Positions 53,956 to 64,000 of a DNA stretch of 64,000 nt are shown in pieces; position 1 is the first letter of the stretch, and each line of letters opens with the position of its first letter. Position numbers and translations under genes: made by a program. Origin of the DNA: Linnemannia elongata. Taxonomy: Eukaryota > Mortierellomycota > Mortierellomycetes > Mortierellales > Mortierellaceae. The notes beneath the pieces are model-generated. The model had not been told where the DNA came from and did no database searches. It saw only the letters and a list, made by a program, of their open reading frames with translations. The stretch lies in the NCBI GenBank assembly GCA_036320915.1, contig JAXBDG010000003.1, positions 434,001 through 498,000 of the forward strand, written 5' to 3'.

Positions 53956-54600
53956 TTGGTGGCAAAATCAATTTTTCCACCTACTGATGCTTTTTCGCAG
54001 TCAAAAAAAAAAAAAAAAAATGTTGCGCATTTTGGGACGTGTCTCCGTCCCCCAAGATCTGTGTTGGAAAAAACAACACGAAAAAAACTTACTACCCCCA
54101 TACCAGTGTCCGCTACCAGATCAACGGCTCTCCCTCCTTTCACGCCCTTCGTACTCGGAGATGCCCCCATCATTCTTTCAAATTTTTTTTGTATGTGCCA
54201 TAATGGATGTTGATTTTCCTTTTTTTTGTGATCAACCGATTATATGTCTTTTTTTTTAGGGGGAAGAGCTTATTGAATTACTTGATGAGGGACATTTAGA
54301 GTCATCTGTCCCCAGAGGTAAGCACATACGTATCATCGCTGCCCTTAACCATTCCTCGCCCATATGCCATACACTCCCATTTTTATTTCTTCAACACCTC
54401 CCTCTTCGCTCCCATTTCACCCTTTTACTCTACCGTTCGTTTAGTGCTATCCCATGTGGATCTTTTATTCAGTGCGTGGGCTCTGCTTTATCGCCTCCGT
54501 TAATTTCCCCATTCGAGAGGGGTTGCCGTACAAATCGACGAACAGATCCTCATTGTCAGTTTCCCAGATTTTTTTATGTTTGCAATGGGAACATGAACAA
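53956..54600 (+). repeat. Right copy of the duplicated segment, with an apparent exon remnant
   Basis: Homologous to 45940-46535 by shared landmarks in order. Between a T-rich acceptor (TTTTTTTTTAG, ending 54259) and a donor (AGAG|GTAAGC, near 54318) an open stretch reads EELIELLDEGHLESSVPR, which looks like one exon of a lost gene. I do not recognise the family. Confidence 0.6.
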
Positions 54601-57600
54601 AAGGATGAACACAAAGCGAGGGACACATATCCTCCCTATGGTCCCCAAAAGAACCTTCCATTGAACGAACATTGAAAAAAGTACCCATACGACGGTCTCT
54701 CGGGAGCGCCGCCATGTCCACAGGACAGAAAGTTGTGCCATCATATGTGCAAACGTGCATTTTCATTTCCTGAGAAAAGCTTGGATCGAGGGGGGTCCTC
54801 GTAGAAATTTTATTTCGCGATAGGGGCTGTCTAAATGTCCAAGAAACCGTCCTCATCCTCTATTTTCTTTTTGACGGCTCTCTCTCTTTTCGGACAAGGA
54901 CCTCTAGACAGAAAAAAAAAGCGAAAGAAAGAAGAAAAGAAGTAGAGCACGAGAAAAAAAAATATATAGGCAAAAAAAAATCAACGGGTCTGATCTGAAC
55001 GCACAGGAAAATCAAAAGAAACTCGAAAGCTACACCAAAAAAAAAAACCCAACAATGGCATTCTCTTGACTAAATGCACAATCGCTCTGATTTTACTTAA
55101 TATTTATCCATTTTTGTTTTCGATGTCAAGGATGCCAGAGCTCGCAAGTTCATATCGAGTGGGTAATGTCAGTATGTAGAAAAAACAAGTGTCTCGATCG
55201 CTCGTCGCATGTCAACAAACATACAATCCCAACAAAAGGAAGACAATTATTTGAAATCTCAATCTATCTCCTCACCAAAAAAAAAAAAAAAAAAAAAAGG
55301 AACGCTCTTGAAGGGCGTAGTTTTAAACTATTAACTCAAGAAATGGAGCATACTCCAGATATGGATGTCAAATCGAGTAGGGTCGTGTTTGCGGTATGTG
55401 GATGTTGCCGCCGTTGTAGGGAGGTTTTTTTTTGCATATTCAATACAAGTTCAGATGATTGCCAGTCCTTATTGCCTCGTATGGTTCACCAATGAAAAGC
55501 GCGTCTTTTCCACTCAGCAGCAGTATCGCGCAGAAACTCTTGTGTTAATATGAAAAAAGCTCACATATGAAAGAGATGCAATGCAAAGAAAACATTCAGG
55601 CGCACAGCTATCCTTGTGATCGAGTACTAGTCTGCGAAAGTGGGATGCTCAAAAAAGGGTGTGGAAAGAGTATACCTGCATCTGCTTTTTTTTTCTTCTT
55701 TTAAACGAAGTGCAAAATGGGTGCTATGTTTCATCTTTCAAAAATACATTGACCGAGAAGATCTGGTATGGCAAGAATAAAAATCAAAGGGGACAATGCG
55801 TTCGAGCGAGCAAAGTTGATTAGTGCTAGGGAGTGTAAAATAGGCACAGTTGGCATAGTGGTCATCCTGTACGATACATTGCGACATCTCTTCAGGGTGT
55901 CAAATTCGGCCATATTCTCTCTGCCCACCAACATAGCCGATGAGCGCTATCGGGTCTTGAAACGTGCCAAGGCCTCGCGTCAGCTTGATCCGTAATCTCA
56001 GGACATTTTTTGGCGCCAAAGCATCACAAAACTCCAAAAGATGATTCTCCAGAAGAGTCTCCTTTTCTTTTGCTAATCGAGAATAAAAACTACATGTCAA
56101 CACGGCGAGGGAACAGAATGACGATTGACAAGCAAGTTGGTTAAAGAGTGGGCAAAAATACGAGATAGATCGCCAGACTTATGATATGTTATAGGTGTCA
56201 CTGGTGTTGAGACAAGCTACTATTTAATATTTTTCTTTTTGTCTTCTTTCGATTGGTAGCTGCAAACCATACCAGCGAATCCGCTAACAGGTACAGAAAG
56301 TAGATAATCAAACCGTAGAAGTAGGGGTTCTCAAAAGGTGACTGAACAAAAATGACACTCTTTCGGCTACCTTGATCCCTTATCAACCATTTTATTACGT
56401 TTTTTTCTTGGTGTTTATCCATACGACTCTTCCCTGCTTCTATTCTGTTTATCGTCAACCTGGCAGTGAATCCAAGTGTTTTTTTTAACCTTCTATTTTG
56501 GGTGATTAAACACAATGGAAAGAGATATCCATGAAGAAAAAAATGACGAAGGGTAAGGAATGATCATTGCTGATGAATCAAGGATAAACCAAGCTTCATA
56601 TTCGTGCCAAGGAGCTGTACAAAACAAGGGTGAATAATGGCAATGTCCTATCGCCAGGTTTGTGTACCTTCCTAAGGCCAAAAGACGAAGGCTACAATAT
56701 CGTCGGAAGATGGAGAGAAAATAAACGCGTTAGAACACGTGGGCTTGTATTGGTTAATGACAAAGCAAAGGGAAATGGACGGTCGAAAAGATAGGATAGA
56801 TCCACTGGTCGCATCATTGCATTCTCTTATCGCCCAGAAAACATCAATGAAGCAAGGCCGTCCCAAACACGGTCTTATCGCGCTATCACTCTCATCTTAT
56901 ATGGAAGGAAACAAAACGGAGTCGTAAGAGCCAAGGCGATTTATATCGATTGCGTATTGGGACGCTGCAAAAGGCTGACCTGACAAGAGGCATTGGCTTC
57001 GACGCTGATGACCATGGGTTGGTGAAGATGAGCACTGATAGGTGCCACTCAGTCTATCCGCCAATGCACAGTACTGACCAAAAATTGCTTCGAATTGCTT
57101 GCACGTTCAAACAAGGAGAACAAGGGGTTCTACAAGGGGAGGTGCCAATGTACCCTATGTTATCTCGCCAAGAATAGGAACCGTTCCCCAACTAAGGAGG
57201 ACCTGGTGTGCATACAAGATAAACTAGAGCATGTGGTAAGTAAGGTTCACAGGAGTCGAGCACGACATAGGAACAAGATGGCGGTGTTAAAGAAAATGAC
57301 TATCGCACGAGAACACCACGGTGAAGTAGCCATAGCGTATGTATTGCCCTCTTCCATCTGAGGATGGTAATTTGATAGGAAATTGCAATGCTGTCAATGA
57401 TAAGTCAAACCTTGAATAAGACTTGATGTGAGTGCAAATCGACAAATCGAAGCTTAAGCAACTTCAATCGTCAGTGACCTAGAGTCTTATGTCAAAAAGG
57501 GATCCAGGTGATACTTCCATATCGGTGTGCATCTAGTTATCACGATAAACAAAAAAAAATACTGATGCTCATCATGCGATGTGCAAAAAAGAAGACGGGG

Positions 57601-58740
57601 TAATTCACATCGAAAGCAATGCGAGCTCTACAAAGTGCTGAAGGATCTTTCGCTATGACCTTTTACGGACGAGAGACGAAGCGCGCAACCTCAGAAAGGA
57701 TCTCACGTCGAGCTACATTGCCATCTACATAAAGGAGCTACTCGCATGAAACGGGATAAGGGGGATGAAACGAAGCGCACTGGGTCAGAGTTCGAGTACG
57801 GACCAGACTCATGTCCACCGTCAACATCTTTTCTGCGAGACAATGATGACAGGGACAACCAAGAAAACAACACCAACAACAAATGGAGGCCCAGAGGACA
57901 GCTTTCATTTTCCATCAGCTAATCCCTGGCCGGACTACCAGACCTCATTGCTGTACAATGTCACAATTGAATGATAATAGCTACTATCAAACAAGCGATA
58001 GTACTTAAAAACAACCGGCGTGAATCCCTTGATCATCGCGCCACTTAACATGTCCATATGAAGCGGACGAGAGTTGAATTAAAAATCGCGGGAAAGTTGG
58101 TGTTAGTCGGCAGTGAAAAAAGAGTTCGATCCAAGTTCTGAATCGCACGTGACCAGAAAAGGACTAAATCTCGCAAAACGGACATCCTCGCGCATGTCTT
58201 TTTTTTTATTAAGATCCTTGTAACCACTAGCTCTTGCTGAAAGAATGGAACGAAGGATATAAAAAAAGAGGTCCAGAGGAAAGAGCAATATATTATGTAT
58301 ACTCTTGAAACATGATGGTACGACAGGATGATCTCCAGAGCAACCAGGGGGCGTATCGTTTGATGAGTCTATCATTTCAAGTCGACTGGTTCGCGAACGT
58401 GTGCTACGCTAGATGACACCTACGAGCGTTTGTACAATACCACAGAGGCATGCTTCCACAAAATATCGCGCCTGTTCGCCATAGTTGCTGAGACGTATGG
58501 GGGACTACCTACAACCAAGATATGGCACTACATCATGGGTAGGGGAAAAAAAAGGTGCCGTCGACTCTGAAGAGAAGGTCAGTTATCCTCATAACCTGCA
58601 TCATCTATTACATATTGAACCCTGGCAGGTCTAGTAAGATGTTGTCAATTGAAAAGGCGGTTTCATAAGGCCAAAGCAATCTAACGAACTTGAATTGACC
58701 ATCCAAGGAGATGAGCAAAAACCTTTCCCATCCTCCTTGA
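54601..58740. other. Gene-poor interval with no recognised gene
   Basis: Low-complexity A/T runs (for example 55277-55299) alternate with moderate-GC sequence. Open frames of 60-110 codons occur (55768-55995 +, 57095-57361 +, 57745-57921 +) but none shows a domain I can name. The one at 57095 has a Cys/Lys/Arg-rich start (CQCTLCYLAKNRNRS) and may be part of a decayed element. No tRNA or rRNA signature is seen. Confidence 0.45.
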
Positions 58741-58761
58741 CTTTTCCACTTTTTTTTATTT

Positions 58762-59160
58762 ATGCCCAAAGACAATCAGGTCAAAATGAAAAAAAATAGC
58801 ACCCACTTGTGTGAGCTCGCCATACCATATCGCTCTAATTGTGAGGTCTGTAAAGAAAACAGCAGCAACATGAAAGTGCAGCATAGTGCTAACACTGCCA
58901 TCGAAGTAACTTATCGTCAAATTCGTCGATCTACTGGCAATGGATCTCATGACCGTCGTCAGTTCCCGCTTGTGTTGGCGTGGTCAATGACTGTTCACAA
59001 GGCTCAGTCATTGACATTACAATCGGTTGTCGTCGATCTTACCAAGACCTTTTCACCTGGTCAAGCCTATGTTGCGCTATCAAGAGTCCATTCCTTTGAA
59101 GACGTGTCGATTATTGGGTTGCTCGTACTATATCTGAAATCGTGGTGGGAAGTGAAATGA
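58762..59160 (+). pseudogene. C-terminal relic of a PIF1/Helitron-type DNA helicase
   Basis: The reading frame contains [20 protein letters not shown], followed by [17 protein letters not shown] and [18 protein letters not shown]. These are the last helicase motifs (V/VI, with the VALSR arginine) of SF1B PIF1-like helicases, which in fungi occur both as cellular enzymes and as Helitron transposon proteins. Upstream residues in the same frame do not look like helicase, and no Walker motifs are found nearby. This is therefore a 60-70 residue fragment of a protein normally over 500 residues, probably left by transposition or decay. Confidence 0.75.
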
Positions 59161-59699
59161 GCACCCAATAGAAAAAAAAATAATTCTGAAAATGCAGTCC
59201 GACAAAAGGATCACTTCTGCCTGCCGGTTATTCAGCCCAAAAATGTATCCAGCAAACGTTCAGCATGCTACTTCCACCCGAAATCCTTTTATCCCTCTGC
59301 GAAAAGTCGGATTCTTGGAAAGGGCTCAACTGACAAAGAAAGCGCTGTCCACTGCTTTGAGGATCGCTTGCCGTGAACTGCTGTAATATGAGAAGCAACA
59401 AGCGATATATGCTACTCTCCTCAAACGACGCAAGGTGTACTTCGCGAGGAGCCAGCAACCCGACCTGTGTCATCCGTGAATTTCAATTATGTTCAATGTG
59501 TGTGTGATCCAGCGCTCCCTTTTTGCTGTCTGCCAGAAATAAATTGATATCACTGAAAGTGTCCAAAGCCTCAAGGTCAACCAAACAGGAGTCCGTTGAT
59601 AGTCAAAAAGTTGTTTTATTCCATGTCGTTAAAATGGCGTATCTGTCGTGTTGGCTCCTCTGAATGCTACTGGACATCGCGATCATCCCGTCGCCTGCT
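59161..59699. other. Interval between helicase relic and SAP-domain gene
   Basis: A 64-codon ORF at 59192-59386 has no recognised domain; it may be further decayed mobile-element sequence. The plus-strand TTTATT at 59615-59620 is an AATAAA for the SAP gene on the minus strand, 80 nt after its stop. Confidence 0.4.
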
Positions 59700-61018
59700 T
59701 TACACTTTTGCCTTCTTGGATGCATCGTCCTCAGCCTAGCAACGTAATACAAGAAGAGGAATAAAAAAAAAGAGTGGTTAGTAAGATAAAACAACAATAG
59801 CGATATTGTTACCAGATAATAAACCAATTGAGTAAACAAAAAGGAAAAACATACGGAGGGAACACCAAATTTTGCGGCGCGTTTGCGCTTCTTCTCCTCC
59901 TCAGCAGCATCTAGAACAAGACCAGACTTCTTGGCACTAGCAGCAGCAGCACCGGCAGCAGGAGCGGCGGTGCCAGCGGGCTTTGCGGGTGTCGATGATG
60001 ACTTGGCAGCGGGTTCCACAATACCGAAACGTGCCTGTCGTTTGCTCAACACATCAGCGGGGATCTACCGGGTCATGATTTAGTATCAAAAGGAGAAAGA
60101 TATGTTAGTACCAAATGTTGTATGCACATGATGTATTTTCATTGTTCCCCGCTCCCCATAAACTTATCCGCAACATAAATCAAAAAAGACGTAATGCAAT
60201 TTATCCACAGCGCCTCCCTCCAAACCGACCACTTGAAATAATTATTACCTGAGAGGCAACAGATCCAGGCTTGGAAGGAACACCAGACTTGGCTGCTCCT
60301 GCTCCTGTTGCTGCTGATGTTGTTGCAGCTGGTGTGACAGCAGTTCCTGCTGCCTTGGCCAAAGAGGCGGTGGTGGTTGCAGCGACGGGGACACCAAAGC
60401 GGGCAGCTCTCTCGAGGGCCTTGTCCTGTTCAGTTAATGAAGTTCCAAAACGGGCAGCTCTGCTCTTGCGCTTCTCGATCTCGGCCTTCAATGCGTCATT
60501 GTCACTGGCGGTGGCGCCCTGGAACTGAACACTGTCAACTGTGGTGGCTGCTGCTGGCTTTGCGGCGTTGGTGGCAGGGGTAGCAGCAGTCGTGGTTGTG
60601 GTGGCGGGTGTAGTTGTGGCAGGTGCTTTTGCTGCGGGTGTGGTTGCAGTGGGGGCAGGCTTCGTGGGGGCATCAGCTGCAGGAGGAGCCAGATCACTAC
60701 AGGAGTGGTCATGAACAAAAGATAACTTGGCCTTGGTTAGTTGAAATGCGCCACGGGAACTGACATCAAACAAAAGAAAGATGCCTTCCCTCTTCATGCA
60801 ACATCCATGCGAAACAATGGGACGTACTCGATGGGATCCTCCCAGTTGAAGGACTCTCCAGTTCCTGTTGGAGGTCCAGCAGCGAGAGCAGCCTCTTCCT
60901 CTGCCTTTTGGTGTTCCAGAAGACGGGCGACGAGTTCTTCCTTTTTGCCGTTGACAGAGAGTCCTGCGAGTTGGAGCTGTTCTTTCAGTTCATTCACTTT
61001 GAGCTTGCGTGGATCCAT
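59700..61018 (-). CDS. SAP-domain mRNP protein, Tho1/SARNP (CIP29) type
   Basis: Exons on the minus strand are 60828..61018, 60249..60696, 59855..60064 and 59700..59735: 885 nt, 294 residues, all in phase. The N-terminal SAP domain (residues 1-40) reads MDPRKLKVNELKEQLQLAGL, then NGKKEELVARLLEH, a DNA/RNA-binding helix pair. An Ala/Thr/Pro-rich linker follows. The C-terminal half has four (R/K)xARFG-type motifs: KSRAARFGTS, ERAARFGVP, KRQARFGIV and KRAAKFGVPS. The protein ends AEDDASKKAKV. In yeast Tho1 and human SARNP such motifs bind the DEAD-box ATPase Sub2/UAP56 in nuclear mRNP assembly and export, so the same role is inferred. The last exon has only 12 codons. No odd feature apart from the long low-complexity linker. 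Confidence 0.88.
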
Positions 61019-61473
61019 TGTGCTTTATTGTAGTCCTAGTTATTGAAAGTGAGAGTGGAGAGAGCGAGAGTACAGTTTAGGTCGATTCCGTGATTGTTCC
61101 TGGTGTGTGTCTCTGTGTTTTTTAAATTCTTATGTCCAGAGGGAGTCGATTGTCGATCAGTAACAAGAGAAGAAGAGAAAGAATTCAAGTAGGAGTGTTG
61201 AACGCGTGTTAAGAAGGAGGGAAAGGCAGAACAACCGACGAGATAAATACCCAGGAAGCGACTGTACTATTCCAGTGGCGCAGTGGGCCAATGGACTGTT
61301 CGCCCTTTTGAAAATTGAAAAGTGCGCGCGCCATTAAACACAACTACAAAAATCACGCGTTCGCTGTAAATAAAAGGAGGGAGGCACGTCTATCGACCGT
61401 TGTTATTATTGCCGTTTGCTTACTTGTTAAAGAAAACTATCGGTCAAACCTTCCTCTCGCTGGCCATACTGCC
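61019..61473. other. Upstream region of the SAP gene
   Basis: This contains the SAP gene promoter (AG-rich on the plus strand, hence CT-rich on its coding strand, 61040-61230) and the 3' flank of the orphan gene. No further feature is seen. Confidence 0.4.
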
Positions 61474-62748
61474 TCACACAATAAAGGGCGAGTCCATGTT
61501 CGATTGGCTAATAGAAAAACTGTCCCAATTGTCGTCCTGTTGATGTTGTTGACCGTCCCGAACACGCGGTTGACACCGCTGAAGCTGTTGTTCTCGGAGT
61601 CGCTTCTTGGTCTCGCCTCGAATATCATCTTCAGAATCAACTCCACCTTCTAGGAGATCTCCATCCATACCAATACCAGAAACATGGTCCAATCCGGCAA
61701 CTCCGCTTCCACTGGCCCTGCTGAGTTGTCCTAGACCATGCCGCCAGCGATCAAAGACTCGACCAGAAGAAAACAAGTCAGATCCTGCTCCAAACAAGTA
61801 TTTGCGTTTTCGTCGTTCCCGATCCCGAAACGTGCGCTCACGTTGAAGAGCAACCTGCACTAAAAACTCAGACAGACGGATCGCCAACGGTCGCCGGCTG
61901 TACTGCTCGTGATCCAAGAGTGCATAAACCATCTCTAGCAATGCATCTGTGAGGTCGCAGTCGTCCCCTGTCGTCTCATCCTCTATTCTTGCGGAGGGCT
62001 CTTCCTTGGATATGGTTAGCGCAGACGCATTATGCCTCGAGCGCGGATACTGAATGAGAATCATGACCAATGAGCTTAGGATATCGTCCGCGATGGGTAT
62101 GATGGCTCTAGGGTGAGTCAAAGGGGCGCCTGTCTCTGCTTCCGTTGTTCGTGGTGGTGTTGGTAATGAGGATCCTGAAACGGCCGCAGACTCTGCGGTT
62201 GGCTCGGGAGTAGTTGGCGTTGGGGATCTTATAGGAACTGATTGTTGATCGAGGGCACGGTGCGCAATGTTGAGCAGGCAAGTAACAGCATCAGCAGTGT
62301 TGAAGGTGTTGCTGTAGTAGACGTTGACGCGGTGGATCAATACGAGGAGCTGTTTCCGCGTCTGTTGCATCTGAGGCGTAAGTGGTTCTGAGTGAGCGAC
62401 AGGATGGGTTGTCGAGAGGTCGTGTCGCGTTGGGCGGGAGTCAGGGTAGGGAGAAGGGGACCCGTGTCGCGAGCCAGAGGGTGTCGAAGACGAGCGCTTG
62501 GTACGCTTCGATCGGAAAGACTCTGTGCTCGCTGGCGGCAACGTGGAGGTGACAAGGGCTTCTTGGACAAGAGTCAAGTGAGCGACAGAGCGCAGAATGT
62601 CCTTCAGGGCATAGTCCGGGAGCTGGTCTATCAGACTGCGGGCGAGCGAGAGTGTATGCGGACTTGTCATCATGTTGCTACTACTGCGGTGACCATCCTT
62701 GCTATCGGGCGGAGGCTGTTGTCGCCGTGGACGCCGGGCGTTGTCCAT
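61474..62748 (-). CDS. Uncharacterised 424-residue protein with basic low-complexity N-terminus
   Basis: Start chosen at the ATG at 62748 (MDNARRPRRQQPPPDSKDGH). The open frame continues 96 codons upstream, but that part is Ser/Leu/Phe-rich leader-like sequence. Visible parts: a disordered basic start; a helical segment SLARSLIDQLPDYALKDILR; a Ser/Arg/Pro-rich linker; a helical block QTRKQLLVLIHRVNVYYSNT with NTADAVTCLLNIAHRAL; a helical block ADDILSSLVMILIQYPRSRH; and LTDALLEMVYALLDHEQYSR. The C-terminus is hydrophilic and Gln/Asp-rich. I do not recognise the family. The helical segment followed by a linker and more helices is loosely reminiscent of Cut8/Sts1 nuclear-proteasome tethers, but key motifs are not clear. 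A single exon and a coherent frame of this length support a real gene. Confidence 0.65.
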   Translation of the reverse strand: MDNARRPRRQQPPPDSKDGHRSSSNMMTSPHTLSLARSLIDQLPDYALKDILRSVAHLTLVQEALVTSTLPPASTESFRSKRTKRSSSTPSGSRHGSPSPYPDSRPTRHDLSTTHPVAHSEPLTPQMQQTRKQLLVLIHRVNVYYSNTFNTADAVTCLLNIAHRALDQQSVPIRSPTPTTPEPTAESAAVSGSSLPTPPRTTEAETGAPLTHPRAIIPIADDILSSLVMILIQYPRSRHNASALTISKEEPSARIEDETTGDDCDLTDALLEMVYALLDHEQYSRRPLAIRLSEFLVQVALQRERTFRDRERRKRKYLFGAGSDLFSSGRVFDRWRHGLGQLSRASGSGVAGLDHVSGIGMDGDLLEGGVDSEDDIRGETKKRLREQQLQRCQPRVRDGQQHQQDDNWDSFSISQSNMDSPFIV

Positions 62749-63836
62749 GGGTTGAGAAGAGGAGGAAGGAATGGTTGGAATGAAGGTGGGCGGTACACAG
62801 TGTGTCCGCGTTGTTGTTGCAGGAGTTGAGTGGTGTGGAATGAGCGCGTGGCGGAAGCAGGCGAGAAAAAGGTAGGGCAGACAAAGTCGTTCACGAGTGC
62901 AAGAGAAGGGTAAAGAGAGGGAAAGGTTGAAAAATAACAAAGAACGCGACTGATAAAGGAACGAAGAGAGAACGCGTTTCTTCGTGGGCTGCTTTTGCTG
63001 CTTCTGTTTGTTTGTGTGTCCTTCCCTTGCTCTCACTTGCCCACTTTTCAGGCACAGCTAGGACTGTCATTTTTTGGAAGTTGGAGGCAAAGACGAGAAA
63101 TCGGTTCTGCAACACATGCGATTGGAAATACATCGGTGACCCATCACGTACCCTTGAAATTAGGCCCATTCTCATACCCCGAGCCATAAACAAAAAAAAA
63201 TATGTTCATGTTCATGAAGGCAGAGGCGGATGGGATGACACTGACCGTGATCATCACCATTCTTATTCCTGTTTATTTACACGCTCTGCTTGCTATACAT
63301 CGCTAGTCTTTTCACAGACACAGGATACATACCAGAGAGAGAGAGATCAAACAAGACTACACTGGTGAGTGAGTGAGCGAGAAAGCGAGTGAGTGTGTAA
63401 GAATAAGTGAACAAGGAAGCGAAGCAAAGGACATTTGGTTAACAGACCACGAGCTGGTTTGATGGATGACTTGCGAAAGCACCTGTCCCACATGACCCCT
63501 TTTTCGAGCCCCTTCTTTTTTCTTTTTTTTTTTTGACTTTTTGACTCCACCGACCCAGACAGGGAGAGTACCCTGACCGTACAAACAGAACTGTCTGACA
63601 GACTGACTGACTTCCCTTTTCCTTGGTCCACAGTCTTTTATTTCTGCTTTGACCATCACCTCTTCCACTCCCCACAACTCCCTTCTCACTTGCCCTCATC
63701 CGCCACCATCTCTTCTCTTTTTCACTCGCACTCATACTTCTTCATACCTCACTCACCACACACACAGACACATATACACACACACACACACACAGACGCA
63801 TTCACATACATATACACACGCACACATACCCGCCAC
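62749..63836. promoter_or_regulatory. Shared upstream region between two divergent genes
   Basis: The orphan gene reads left and the gene at 63837 reads right. Both sides are pyrimidine-rich on the coding strand. The right part (63640-63835) is CT-rich and then a CA-rich microsatellite (63756-63830). Confidence 0.45.
63758..63829. repeat. CA-rich microsatellite in a 5' leader
   Basis: ACACACAC runs, interrupted by GACACATAT and CATACATAT, extend to within ten bases of the start codon at 63837. Confidence 0.8.
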
Positions 63837-64000
63837 ATGGTTCGACAACGATCTAATTCGTCGGCGTACAGGACAAGCCAAGAGGTTCCCGAGACGCCCT
63901 TGACCCCTCGCACCCCTCGCTCACCGCACCTCCACAGGTCCCGCCTCACTTCCCCATCAGCACGTTCACGGACAGGCATCCGGGGTGGGCTCAAGCGGGA
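63837..64000 (+). CDS. Start of an unidentified Ser/Pro/Arg-rich protein, truncated by window end
   Basis: An ATG after a long CT/CA-rich leader opens MVRQRSNSSAYRTSQEVPET, then PLTPRTPRSPHLHRS. Fifty-four codons are visible with no stop and no intron. The TP/SP pairs look like proline-directed kinase sites in a disordered N-terminus. No domain is visible, so the product cannot be named. Confidence 0.6.
   Translation, partial: MVRQRSNSSAYRTSQEVPETPLTPRTPRSPHLHRSRLTSPSARSRTGIRGGLKR

Noticed and set aside
61274..61290. TGGCGCAGTGG, resembling a pol III A box
   Set aside because: No B box is found downstream at tRNA or SINE distance, and no cloverleaf can be drawn.
62749..63036. Upstream 96-codon extension of the orphan protein
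   Set aside because: It consists of Ser/Leu/Phe/Pro-rich sequence typical of translated pyrimidine-rich leaders. The ATG at 62748 gives a better start.

Overview
This window looks like nuclear DNA of an early-diverging fungus, most likely a Mortierellomycotina species (Mortierella/Linnemannia-like). That assignment is inference. It rests on many small GT-AG introns, long CT-rich promoters, a Fanzor nuclease with spliced exons, a cobalamin adenosyltransferase (rare in Dikarya), and two very large NACHT / pentapeptide / WD40 proteins of a type I associate with Mortierella.

Layout, left to right. 0-2.6 kb: the 3' half of a Fanzor (eukaryotic TnpB-like) gene whose C-terminal tail carries a minisatellite-encoded array of basic nuclear-localisation-like motifs, then NDUFA13/GRIM-19 of respiratory complex I. 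3-5.3 kb: a nine-exon cob(I)alamin adenosyltransferase on the minus strand. 5.3-9 kb: no gene recognised. 9-12.4 kb: NAD-specific glutamate dehydrogenase (GDH2 type). 13.9-18.3 kb: a CSC1/RSN1/TMEM63-type channel in five exons. 18.7-23.3 kb: remains of a NACHT-WD40 gene, interrupted by a dead 3-kb hAT transposon. 23.6-24 kb: a 364-bp MITE with perfect 24-bp terminal inverted repeats. 25-30.9 kb: intact NACHT-WD40 gene 1. 31.8-33.3 kb: RXT2 of the Rpd3L deacetylase complex. 34-37 kb: a CaMK1-type kinase with two microexons (11 and 8 nt). 38.5-45.6 kb: an SH3-WW-RasGEF protein. 47.8-53.1 kb: NACHT-WD40 gene 2, flanked by a diverged direct duplication of about 0.6 kb. 53.1-59.6 kb: a gene-poor stretch with a PIF1/Helitron-type helicase relic. 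59.7-61 kb: a Tho1/SARNP-type SAP protein. 61.5-62.7 kb: an orphan protein. 63.8 kb to the end: the first exon of an unidentified gene, divergent from the orphan.

The housekeeping genes belong to unrelated pathways (respiration, nitrogen, B12, Ca2+/Ras signalling, chromatin, mRNA export), as expected in a fungal genome without operons. The accessory part is the three-member, same-strand family of STAND/NLR-like genes (one dead, two intact), with transposons around and inside it, plus the Fanzor at the left edge. Gene models were built by hand: exons were joined where splice signals, reading phase and family homology all agreed. In every complete multi-exon model the summed exon length divides by three.
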